Positions 56,466 to 64,000 of a DNA stretch of 64,000 nucleotides are shown here, in pieces. The translations under genes and the position numbers were made by a program. The first letter of the stretch is position 1. Each line of letters starts with the position of its first letter. The stretch comes from JAFGDH01 sp964441265 (lineage in GTDB: Archaea; Aenigmatarchaeota; Aenigmatarchaeia; QMZP01; QMZT01), in contig CAYYKJ010000004.1 in NCBI GenBank assembly GCA_964441265.1, positions 62,001 through 126,000 on the forward strand, read 5' to 3'. Under the pieces are notes generated by a model. The model was not told the DNA's origin, did not search any database, and saw only the letters and a list, made by a program, of their open reading frames with translations.

Positions 56466-59400
56466 ATGATGGACGGGAAGGAGAACAAAGAGTACGGAGC
56501 GAAGGATATAAGGGTAATGGAAGGTCTCACCGCAGTCAGGAAGAGGCCTGGGATGTACGTGGGATCCACCGGCCCCAGGGGGCTCCACCACCTCATATAC
56601 GAGGTCGTGGACAACGCCATAGACGAGGCCCTTGCCGGATGCTGCGACAACATCTCCATCGTCATACACAAGGACAACTCGGTCACCGTTCTGGACAACG
56701 GAAGGGGCATACCCGTTGAGAACCATCCCAAATACAACAAGCCGGCCCTGGAGATAGTTATGACCAAGCTCCATGCGGGGGGGAAGTTCGATTCCAAGGT
56801 TTACCAGGTCGCCGGGGGACTGCACGGGGTGGGGGTCTCCGTGGTGAACGCCCTTTCCGAGAAGATGATCGTAGAGGTGAAGAGGGAAGGGAAGCTCTAT
56901 TCCCAGGAATACAGAGAAGGCAAGCCCGTTTCCGGGCTGGACGCCGTGAATGATCACTTCCCCCACGAGACCGGGACCAGGATAAAGTTCTGGCCGGACA
57001 GGGGAATTTTCGAGACTATTGATTTCGATCTCGACACAATCAGCAACCACATGAGGGAGCTCGCCTTCCTGAACGCAGGCGTTCTGATATCCATAAAGGA
57101 CGAGAGGAGCGGGAAGAAGGAGGATTTCAGGTATGAGGGGGGCATCGTCTCCTTCGTGAAACACCTGAACGAGAACAGGAGCGCGATACTGGAGAATCCG
57201 ATATACTTCAGCAAGACCAAAGGAAAGACGGAGGTAGAGGTAGCCATGCAGTACACCGCGGAATTCAACGAACAGGTGCTCTCCTTCGTCAATGACATAG
57301 ACACCGAGGAGGGAGGGACCCACCTGATCGGGTTCAAGAACGCCCTTACCAGGGCGATCAACAGGTACGCCCAGGACAACAACCTTTTCAAGGGCGACGA
57401 AAGGCTCAGCGGCAACGACGTGAGGGAGGGCCTCACCGCCGTGATAAGCATCAAGATGACCAACCCCCAGTTCGAGGGCCAGACCAAGACCCGGCTGGGA
57501 AACCCTGAGATAAAGGGCTTCGTGGACTCCGCCGTCAGCGAGGGCCTGGGAACGTTCCTCGCGGAGAATCCCAAATTGGCAAAGACCATAGCCGACAAGT
57601 CCATGAACGCCGCGAAGGCCAGGCAGGCCGCCATGAAGGCCAGGGAACTGGTCAGGAGGAAATCCGCCCTCAGCATAGGTTCGCTCCCGGGGAAACTCGC
57701 CGACTGTTCGGAGAAGGACCCCGCCAAGAGCGAAGTATACATCGTGGAGGGCGATTCCGCAGGGGGATGTTTTTCCGGTGACACAAAGGTTGCTCTGCTC
57801 GATGGGAGAAATCTGTCTTTCAGAGAATTGGTAGATGAAGATAAAAAAAGAAAAAAGAATTACTGCTATACCATCAAAAAGGATGGGACAATAGGAATCG
57901 GTCTTATAAGGAACCCAAGGAGAACCAGAAGAAATGCAGAAGTGGTAAAAATAATACTGGACAACAAAGAAGAGATTATCTGTACACCAGACCACGGATT
58001 CATGCTGAGAGACGGAAATTTCCAAAGAGCAGACAAGCTGAAAAAAACAACAAGCATCATGCCATTAAACAGAAAACTGTCAAAAGTCGAAGGTAGGATA
58101 AGAATAAAGGGCTATGAGATGGTTTTCGATCCAAAAAAGAGGAAATGGATATTCACGCATCTTCTCGCCGATGGATACAACATTGAAAATAAAAAATATT
58201 CTCCTGATTTGGGGGATTGCAAACATCACATTGATTTCAATAAATTGAACAACAATCCTGAAAATATAATCAGAATGGATAAGCAAGATCATTTGATTTT
58301 CCACACAAAAATCCTTGAAAAAACCTTACATAGCGATAAAATAAAGGAAAAAACAAGGAAACTTCATAAAAAACCAGAGTACAGGGAAAAAGTCAGAAAA
58401 ATCATGTCTGCACCGGAAATGAAAAAAATGTTATCCGAGAGGGCAAAAAATCAATGGAGAAATGGCGAATATAAGAAATTCATGGTTAAGAAATATCTTG
58501 AATTTTATTCGACAAACAAGGATTACAGGGAGAAAACACTGAAGAGGCTGGACAAAGCCCAAAGAGATTATTGGTCAAAAAAAGAAAACAGAAAAATGCA
58601 GTCGAAGAGAACAAAAAAGTATTTCGATAATCATCCCGAAGCCAGGGATTTATTGAGGACTTTGTCAAAAAGGCAATGGAAAGACCCGAATTTATTGAAA
58701 TGGAGAAGCACCAAAACCGGGGAACAATGGACAAAGGAATTCAGGAAAAAAAGAAAAAGGGCATACAACAGAACTTACTACAATCATACAATTAAATTCA
58801 TGAAACGGGTTCTTGAAAATGAAGGAAACATAGAAAATTACGATAAAAAAAGAGTGAAGGGAGGTAACAGGAATCTTCTCAAGAAGACAACTTTTACTGA
58901 GAGGTTCTTCAACAACAATGAATCAGCAATGATCGGAGCTGTTAGAAATTACAATCATAAAATCAGTAAAATTCTCAGGCTGAAAAAAAAGATCGATGTC
59001 TATGATTTGGAGGTAGAGGGAACACATAATTTTGCACTTGCCTCTGGAATATTCGTTCATAATTCTTCCAAGCAGGGAAGGGACCGCCAGTTCCAGGCGA
59101 TACTGCCCCTCCGGGGGAAGATACTAAACGTGGAGAAGGCCAGGCTGGTCAACATACTCAAGAACAACGAGATACAGAGCATGATCACCGCCATAGGGAC
59201 GGGAGCGGGGGAATTCTTTGACCTTTCGAAACTTAGGTACCACAAGATCATAATAATGACCGACGCGGACAGTGTTTTGGGGGATTCCCCGATATTAATC
59301 TTCGACAAGGAGAAAGACCAGTTCTTTTTGACGGAGATCGGGGATTTTGTGGAGAATTGTATCGACCCGAAAAAATTCAGGGTGATGACATTCGACGAGA

Positions 59401-61229
59401 AAAAATACAAGCACGGCCTCAAGGAGATACACGAGGTCATAAAGCACCCGAGAAGAACAAAGATTTTCAACATCCGAACAAGGGGCGGATATTCTGTGAG
59501 GGTTACATCATGCCACAGTGTTTATACCTACAATAACGGCAAAATAGAAGTCAAGGAGGGCAGGAAAATCGAGAAGGGGGACAAGCTCATACTGCCCTCT
59601 TCCTTTCCGAGACTTGATAAAAACATTACAATAGACCTTTCCGATACCATTCTAAAAAACAAATTGAAAAGCAACATATCAATCAAAGTCGGTAAGAAGT
59701 ACCTCAAATCAATCCCGAATAGTGCATGGATCGAAATCGGCAAAAAGAATTGGAAGAAACTAAAGAAGGCGAGGGAATCGAAAAGTATATCGAGAAAGGG
59801 GATGGGAAAAAGGATCGGGGTATATGACAAGATAATCCAGCAGTGGGAAGCCAAAATAGATAATGTCATGCCAAGATATGAAAAGCTTAAATTGTACTTG
59901 GGAGAAATTGGAGAAAATCTTTCAAAAATTAACTACGACGTATATGTACCTCTTCAAAGCTGGAAATGGGAAGAACTGCCCAAAAACCCAGAGCTTTATC
60001 TCGAAAATCACACAAAGAGAATGAAAATCAAGTTCAAACTCGATAAGGATTTGGCATACTTGATCGGATGGTACCTGGGAGATGGGTGCCCTGCCTTCAC
60101 AAAGAAAAGTCCGACTAGGTTCACTCTTTCGATCGGTGAAGGGAAAAGGTATTATTATAAGCGAATAAAAAAGCTAATTAAAGACAAATTGGGAGTGAAG
60201 ACCATTCCCGATGTTCGTGGAAAAGCGCATTACATACATTTTCATTCAAATGGTTTCAGATTGCTGATTGAACATCTCGGACTATCGCGTAAAAAATCCT
60301 TTGAGAAATTCATTCCGGACATTTTCTATAATGTAAAGCCAAGTGTCCAGAAATCTCTTTTGGAAGGATTGGTGCATAGTGACGGTCACATTGTAGTGAG
60401 CAGGGGGAAAGCAATATTTGGACACACGACATCTTCGAAAAGATTATCAGACGGCATTGTTACCATCTACAGGCAACTGGGAATATTCCCGTCGATGACC
60501 CGGAGAAAAGGAAAAACAAGAATGTACAGAGGGAAGGTATTCAGAAATAACTATGAAAGATATGACATAACCGTATCAACTAAAGATTTCTTGAGAAAAA
60601 CAAAGGATATCTGGATAAACCATAAAAATTCAGACATGTTGATCCGGCATATTGAAAAATCCAAAAGGAAAAGGGACAAGAACATTTCCAAGCTTTCAAA
60701 TGATTTCGTGACCATTGAAGTGGATAAAATCGAAAAGGTCAAAACAAAAGACAGATTTGTTTATGACATTTCTGTTCCAGGTGAAGAAAACTTTATCGCT
60801 GGCAATGGTGGTGTGGTGTTGCACAATACTGACGGCGCACATATCCGCACGCTTCTGCTCACGTTCTTCTACAGGTACATGAAGCCGCTGGTGGAGAAGG
60901 GACACGTCTACATAGCCCAGCCCCCGCTGTACGCGGTCAAGAAGGGCAGGGAGAAGCATTATGCTTACACCGAGAAGGAGATGGAGGAGCTCACCAGGAA
61001 GCTGGGCGGAAAGCTCGGCATACAGAGGTACAAGGGCCTCGGAGAGATGAATCCCGACCAGCTGTGGTCCACCACCATGGATCCGGGCAACCGCATACTT
61101 CTCCAGGTCAGCATAGAGGATGCGGCCGAGGCCAACCAGATTTTCACCACCCTGATGGGCGACAAGGTGGGGCCAAGGAAGGAGTTCATAAATAAGAACG
61201 CGAAGTTCGTGAAGAATCTGGACGTGTAA
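56466..61229 (+). CDS. gyrB: DNA gyrase subunit B with two in-frame inteins
   Basis: The precursor is ~1587 residues. Without the inteins at 57768-59063 and 59271-60827 a normal ~636-residue GyrB remains: GHKL ATPase (ALAGCCDNISI, DNGRGIPVE, GGLHGVGVSVVNAL), transducer with QTKTRLGN, and TOPRIM with VEGDSAGG, LPLRGKILNVEKA, MTDAD and TDGAHIRTLLL, ending QRYKGLGEMNPDQLW. It supplies the ATP-driven part of gyrase. AGGTGG (56458-56463) supports ATG 56466 or 56469. Stop and gyrA start overlap (TAATG). The active site is rebuilt only after both splicing events. Confidence 0.95.
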   Translation: MMDGKENKEYGAKDIRVMEGLTAVRKRPGMYVGSTGPRGLHHLIYEVVDNAIDEALAGCCDNISIVIHKDNSVTVLDNGRGIPVENHPKYNKPALEIVMTKLHAGGKFDSKVYQVAGGLHGVGVSVVNALSEKMIVEVKREGKLYSQEYREGKPVSGLDAVNDHFPHETGTRIKFWPDRGIFETIDFDLDTISNHMRELAFLNAGVLISIKDERSGKKEDFRYEGGIVSFVKHLNENRSAILENPIYFSKTKGKTEVEVAMQYTAEFNEQVLSFVNDIDTEEGGTHLIGFKNALTRAINRYAQDNNLFKGDERLSGNDVREGLTAVISIKMTNPQFEGQTKTRLGNPEIKGFVDSAVSEGLGTFLAENPKLAKTIADKSMNAAKARQAAMKARELVRRKSALSIGSLPGKLADCSEKDPAKSEVYIVEGDSAGGCFSGDTKVALLDGRNLSFRELVDEDKKRKKNYCYTIKKDGTIGIGLIRNPRRTRRNAEVVKIILDNKEEIICTPDHGFMLRDGNFQRADKLKKTTSIMPLNRKLSKVEGRIRIKGYEMVFDPKKRKWIFTHLLADGYNIENKKYSPDLGDCKHHIDFNKLNNNPENIIRMDKQDHLIFHTKILEKTLHSDKIKEKTRKLHKKPEYREKVRKIMSAPEMKKMLSERAKNQWRNGEYKKFMVKKYLEFYSTNKDYREKTLKRLDKAQRDYWSKKENRKMQSKRTKKYFDNHPEARDLLRTLSKRQWKDPNLLKWRSTKTGEQWTKEFRKKRKRAYNRTYYNHTIKFMKRVLENEGNIENYDKKRVKGGNRNLLKKTTFTERFFNNNESAMIGAVRNYNHKISKILRLKKKIDVYDLEVEGTHNFALASGIFVHNSSKQGRDRQFQAILPLRGKILNVEKARLVNILKNNEIQSMITAIGTGAGEFFDLSKLRYHKIIIMTDADSVLGDSPILIFDKEKDQFFLTEIGDFVENCIDPKKFRVMTFDEKKYKHGLKEIHEVIKHPRRTKIFNIRTRGGYSVRVTSCHSVYTYNNGKIEVKEGRKIEKGDKLILPSSFPRLDKNITIDLSDTILKNKLKSNISIKVGKKYLKSIPNSAWIEIGKKNWKKLKKARESKSISRKGMGKRIGVYDKIIQQWEAKIDNVMPRYEKLKLYLGEIGENLSKINYDVYVPLQSWKWEELPKNPELYLENHTKRMKIKFKLDKDLAYLIGWYLGDGCPAFTKKSPTRFTLSIGEGKRYYYKRIKKLIKDKLGVKTIPDVRGKAHYIHFHSNGFRLLIEHLGLSRKKSFEKFIPDIFYNVKPSVQKSLLEGLVHSDGHIVVSRGKAIFGHTTSSKRLSDGIVTIYRQLGIFPSMTRRKGKTRMYRGKVFRNNYERYDITVSTKDFLRKTKDIWINHKNSDMLIRHIEKSKRKRDKNISKLSNDFVTIEVDKIEKVKTKDRFVYDISVPGEENFIAGNGGVVLHNTDGAHIRTLLLTFFYRYMKPLVEKGHVYIAQPPLYAVKKGREKHYAYTEKEMEELTRKLGGKLGIQRYKGLGEMNPDQLWSTTMDPGNRILLQVSIEDAAEANQIFTTLMGDKVGPRKEFINKNAKFVKNLDV
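57768..59063 (+). other. GyrB intein 1 (432 aa) with HNH endonuclease domain
   Basis: It is inserted between VEGDSAGG and SSKQGRDR. It starts CFSGDTKVAL (Cys1), has block B TPDHGF, block F VYDLEVEGTHNFALASG and ends FVHN before Ser+1, so splicing residues are complete. The middle has HHIDFNKLNNNPENIIRMDKQDHLIFH, an HNH-type endonuclease signature, followed by Lys-rich helical repeats (KKMLSERAKNQWRNGEYKK, DLLRTLSKRQWKDPNLLKW) resembling NUMOD DNA-binding segments. It is strongly AT-rich against the extein, as expected for a recently transferred homing element. Confidence 0.92.
59271..60827 (+). other. GyrB intein 2 (519 aa) with LAGLIDADG endonuclease domain
   Basis: It is inserted in the metal-binding TOPRIM motif between MTDAD and TDGAHIR. 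It starts SVLGDSPILIF (Ser1), has block B VTSCHS, block F FVYDISVPGEENFIAGNGG and ends VVLHN before Thr+1. The two LAGLIDADG helices are LAYLIGWYLGDG and LLEGLVHSDG with intact acidic residues, so endonuclease activity is likely. An extra ~150-residue region with basic helices (MGKRIGVYDKIIQQWEAK, HTH-like) precedes it. AT-rich compared with the extein. Confidence 0.92.
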
Positions 61230-63688
61230 TGATGACAGAGGAAATCGCTGAAAAGGGAGGGAGGGTCAAGGACAGAATCCTCGAGAAGGAGATGGAGGAG
61301 AGCTATCTCGATTACTCCATGTCCGTGATCGTGGGAAGGGCCCTGCCGGACATAAAGGACGGTCTGAAACCCGTCCACAGGAGAATACTTTACGCCATGC
61401 ACAAGATGGGCATGTTCCATAACAAACCATTCAAGAAGTGCGCCAGGATTGTCGGTGAGGTACTCGGTAAGTATCACCCCCACGGAGACATAGCCGTCTA
61501 CGACGCACTGGTCAGGATGGCACAGACATTCTCCATGAGATACCCCCTCATAGACGGGCAGGGTAATTTTGGATCGATCGACGGGGACAGCGCTGCAGCG
61601 ATGAGATACACCGAAGCGCGAATGGCGAACCTGTCCGAGGAGATGCTCAGGGACATAGACAAGAAGACCATAAGGTTCCGGCCGAATTTCGACGGGTCCC
61701 TCAAGGAGCCGGTGGTGCTCCCCTCCAAGGTGCCCAACCTGCTGATCAACGGGTCCTCCGGAATAGCGGTGGGGATGGCAACGAACATCCCTCCACACAA
61801 CCTGGGGGAGGTGGTGGACGGCACGGTGGCCATGATAGACAATCCCGACATCACCCTGGACGAACTCACGGAACACGTAAAGGCTCCGGACTTCCCTACA
61901 GGAGGCCGGATACTCGGGGTGAACGGCACCAGGCTGGCGTACAAGACGGGGAAGGGCTCCATATACGTCCGGGGAAAGGCCGAGATCGAGGAGAAGGGCG
62001 GGAAAGAGAGGATCATAATAACGGAAATCCCCTACATGGTCAACAAGTCCAACCTCATAGAGAGCATCGCCGACCTGGTGAAGGACAAGAAGATAAAGGG
62101 GATAACCAACATACGGGACGAATCGGACAAGGAGGGCATGAGGATAGTGCTGGAAATATCCAAGTCCCACCCGGCGAACATCATACTCAACCATCTTTAC
62201 AAGCACACCCAGCTCCAGGTCACCTTCGGGACAAACCTGCTTTCTCTGGTGGACAACCAGCCCAGGGTGCTGGGGCTGAAGGAGATGCTGGAGGAATTCA
62301 TAAAGCACAGGTTCGGTGTCGTCAGAAGGAGGACGAAATTCGAGCTTGACCAGGCGTCCGAAAGGGCCCACATACTCCAGGGCCTTCTGATAGCTCTGGA
62401 CAGTATAGACGAGACCGTCCGCCTGATAAAGTCGTCAAAGAACACCGAGGAGGCGGCTGGGAAATTGATAAAGAGGTTCAGGCTGTCCAAAAAGCAGGCC
62501 GATGCCATACTGGACATGAAGCTCCAGAGGCTGACCTCCCTGGAGAGGGGGAAGATAACCGACGAGCACGCCTCCCTGCTGAAGCTGATAGAGGAGCTGA
62601 AGGACATACTCGCCCATGACGAGAAGATATACGGCATAATCAAGAAAGAGCTCCTCAAGGTGAAGGAGAAGTACGGGGACGATAGGAGGACCGAGATACT
62701 CGCCTCGGAAGAGCCGACCATGGAGGACGAGCGGCTGATCAAGAAGGAGGACATAGTCATAACGATGAGCAAGGACGATTACGTCAAGCGCATACCACTG
62801 GAGGAATACAGACAGCAGAAGAGAGGAGGGAAGGGAGTCATAGGCACCAGGACCAAGGAAGGGGACATAGTGAAGGAAATATACGTCACCCATTCCCATG
62901 ACTATCTCCTGTGTTTCACCAACAAGGGCAAGGTGCACTGGCTGAGGGCTTTCAGGATTCCCGAGGCGAGGAGATACGGCAGGGGAAAGCCCATAGTGAA
63001 CCTTCTGAACGTGGAGAAAGGGGAATGGGTCAAGTCCATAAAACCGGTGAAATCCTTCGACCAGGCCAGATACGTTTTCTTCGTATCGAAGAAGGGGAGG
63101 GTGAAGAAGACCGAGCTTTCCGCCTACAGCCGCCCCAGAAGGGGGGGCATAATCGCCATAAGCCTGAACGAGGACGACGATCTCATAGACGTCCGGCTCA
63201 CGGACGGGGAGCACGAGATAATGATAGGCACCATGAAGGGTTATGCAATAAGGTTCGGCGAGAAGGACGTCCGCCCCATGGGCAGGTCCGCTGCAGGGGT
63301 GAGGGGGATCCGGCTCAGAAAGGGAGACGAGGTGGTGGGGGTCGCGGTCGTGGACGAAGGGGCGTCCCTGTTCACGGTCACCGAAAGGGGATACGGCAAG
63401 AGGACCCCCTTCCGGATGTACCGCAGGCAGCACAGGGGAGGGAAGGGGGTCAAGAACCTGAGGGTCAGCGGGAAGACCGGCAGTGCGGTCGGGGTCATAA
63501 ACCTGCACGAAAGCGACGAGCTCATGTTCATCTCCGGGAAGGGCATGGTCATCCGCACAAACGCCGAGGAGATAAGGGAGATAGGAAGGAACACCCAGGG
63601 AGTCAGGGTAATGCGGCTGAAAGAGGGTGACACGCTGGCCTCATTCGCCAGGGTGGTGGAGAACGGGGAAGAAAGTGAATCTGGATAA
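61229..63688 (+). CDS. gyrA: DNA gyrase subunit A
   Basis: This 819-residue type IIA topoisomerase cleavage subunit has catalytic Y127 in AAMRYTEARMANL, the preceding ARIVGEVLGKYHPHGD, and GSSGIAVGMATNIPPHN. The C-terminal six-bladed beta-pinwheel begins with QQKRGGKGV, a close variant of the GyrA box QRRGGKG that marks gyrase rather than topoisomerase IV, and has a second similar QHRGGKGV. Its ATG overlaps the gyrB stop. The gene contains no intein. Together they introduce negative supercoils, a bacterial-derived trait in archaea. Confidence 0.96.
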   Translation: MMTEEIAEKGGRVKDRILEKEMEESYLDYSMSVIVGRALPDIKDGLKPVHRRILYAMHKMGMFHNKPFKKCARIVGEVLGKYHPHGDIAVYDALVRMAQTFSMRYPLIDGQGNFGSIDGDSAAAMRYTEARMANLSEEMLRDIDKKTIRFRPNFDGSLKEPVVLPSKVPNLLINGSSGIAVGMATNIPPHNLGEVVDGTVAMIDNPDITLDELTEHVKAPDFPTGGRILGVNGTRLAYKTGKGSIYVRGKAEIEEKGGKERIIITEIPYMVNKSNLIESIADLVKDKKIKGITNIRDESDKEGMRIVLEISKSHPANIILNHLYKHTQLQVTFGTNLLSLVDNQPRVLGLKEMLEEFIKHRFGVVRRRTKFELDQASERAHILQGLLIALDSIDETVRLIKSSKNTEEAAGKLIKRFRLSKKQADAILDMKLQRLTSLERGKITDEHASLLKLIEELKDILAHDEKIYGIIKKELLKVKEKYGDDRRTEILASEEPTMEDERLIKKEDIVITMSKDDYVKRIPLEEYRQQKRGGKGVIGTRTKEGDIVKEIYVTHSHDYLLCFTNKGKVHWLRAFRIPEARRYGRGKPIVNLLNVEKGEWVKSIKPVKSFDQARYVFFVSKKGRVKKTELSAYSRPRRGGIIAISLNEDDDLIDVRLTDGEHEIMIGTMKGYAIRFGEKDVRPMGRSAAGVRGIRLRKGDEVVGVAVVDEGASLFTVTERGYGKRTPFRMYRRQHRGGKGVKNLRVSGKTGSAVGVINLHESDELMFISGKGMVIRTNAEEIREIGRNTQGVRVMRLKEGDTLASFARVVENGEESESG

Positions 63689-63745
63689 GTCCGTATTTAT
63701 AATATTTCCGTCCAATTCTTAAGATAAAGATCCTGATGACCGGAC

Positions 63746-63949
63746 ATGGACCGAGATACTGCCCTGCGGAAGGGAGAAATTTATATCAAAAGTCACTGCC
63801 CTAAATACGGGGACGGCGACAACCGGGAATGTCTCGGACCGAAGTGCTTCGCATACGATTTCTGCAACATGGAAGGGGGAATCGATCAGGCCAAGGGAAG
63901 GGAAGCACTGGATTTCTTCAATGGCGAGGGCAAACTTCTCCAGATATGA
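63746..63949 (+). CDS. Small cysteine-rich hypothetical protein (67 aa)
   Basis: The product begins MDRDTALRKGEIYIKSHCPKYGDGDNRECLGPKC and continues FAYDFCNMEGG. Its four cysteines are compatible with a small metal site. A TATA-like TATTTATAATATT (~63695-63707) lies upstream. No family recognised. The last 50 bp of the window hold nothing identifiable. Confidence 0.55.
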   Translation: MDRDTALRKGEIYIKSHCPKYGDGDNRECLGPKCFAYDFCNMEGGIDQAKGREALDFFNGEGKLLQI

Positions 63950-64000
63950 GGCAAATATCTCTGACCCGCCCGTATTGGCCTGAAACATTGATAACACGCA

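Noticed and set aside
56421..58025. 534-codon minus-strand open frame opposite gyrB
   Set aside because: Mirror of GyrB coding sequence; it breaks down where the AT-rich intein begins, showing it depends on the extein's codon bias.
60965..62371. 468-codon minus-strand open frame spanning the gyrB-gyrA junction
   Set aside because: Antisense of two confident genes with no domain character of its own.
1..64000. CRISPR arrays, rRNA and tRNA genes
   Set aside because: No regular repeat-spacer array was seen, nor any cloverleaf with a GTTCRA T-loop in intergenic DNA. A covariance-model scan could still find a tRNA or small C/D RNA I missed.

Overview
The window is archaeal chromosomal DNA of about 50% GC. 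It carries geranylgeranylglyceryl phosphate synthase, two UbiA-type prenyltransferases, type II glyceraldehyde-3-phosphate dehydrogenase, Nop5 and fibrillarin, and an archaeal-type isoleucyl-tRNA synthetase. Many genes have a TATA-like box about 25-28 nt before an ATG with no leader. Bacterial-type gyrA/gyrB, ScpA and a kinase-centred signalling cluster suggest an uncultured euryarchaeal or DPANN-related lineage; I cannot name the phylum from sequence alone. No rRNA, tRNA or CRISPR array was found by eye.

Layout. 1-621: tail of a RecA/KaiC-like ATPase and a response regulator. 0.8-5.7 kb: a homocitrate/isopropylmalate synthase-family enzyme, two tandem UbiA enzymes, an AT-rich protein with V4R-like segments, and an aminotransferase. 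5.9-12.7 kb: a minus-strand signalling operon (PAS-PAS protein, lipoprotein substrate-binding protein, kinase-less HAMP sensor, large hybrid-input histidine kinase, response regulator, possible AbrB-like protein, KaiC-like ATPase). TTTAAAC palindromes occur here and again near the first response regulator. 12.8-18.5 kb: small zinc/iron proteins, an epimerase, GGGP synthase, HAD and Nudix hydrolases, and a DUF460-like RuvC-fold protein. 18.6-21.2 kb: GAPDH-PGK and a DUF59 protein. 21.3-25.6 kb: small hypothetical genes around a CNNM/CorC-type protein. 25.6-28.4 kb: ScpA coupled to a secreted transglutaminase-like protein. 29.2-36.0 kb: aldehyde dehydrogenase, an FNR-type reductase and twin cytoplasmic PQQ-type beta-propellers. 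35.3-36.6 kb: a nucleotidyltransferase/HEPN-like pair bounded by 63-bp direct repeats copied from the start of the adjacent nnrD-like gene. 37-44 kb: malate dehydrogenase, IleRS and a DHH phosphoesterase. 44-49.5 kb: three membrane-anchored surface proteins interleaved with Nop5 and fibrillarin. 49.5-56.3 kb: a winged-helix regulator with an unknown partner, a metallophosphoesterase, and a Zn-dehydrogenase/LsrF-like aldolase pair. 56.4-63.7 kb: gyrB with two inteins (one HNH, one LAGLIDADG), then gyrA.

How the genes fit together. GAPDH, PGK and malate dehydrogenase serve central carbon metabolism; GGGP synthase and a UbiA enzyme can supply the first two ether-lipid assembly steps; Nop5 and fibrillarin form the box C/D RNP core; gyrase and ScpA maintain the chromosome. 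The least conventional items are the signalling operon with unattached sensors, the repeat-bounded NTase/HEPN-like cassette, and the twin propellers with an identical tyrosine-rich tail. Start sites were adjusted where a Shine-Dalgarno or TATA position decides them.
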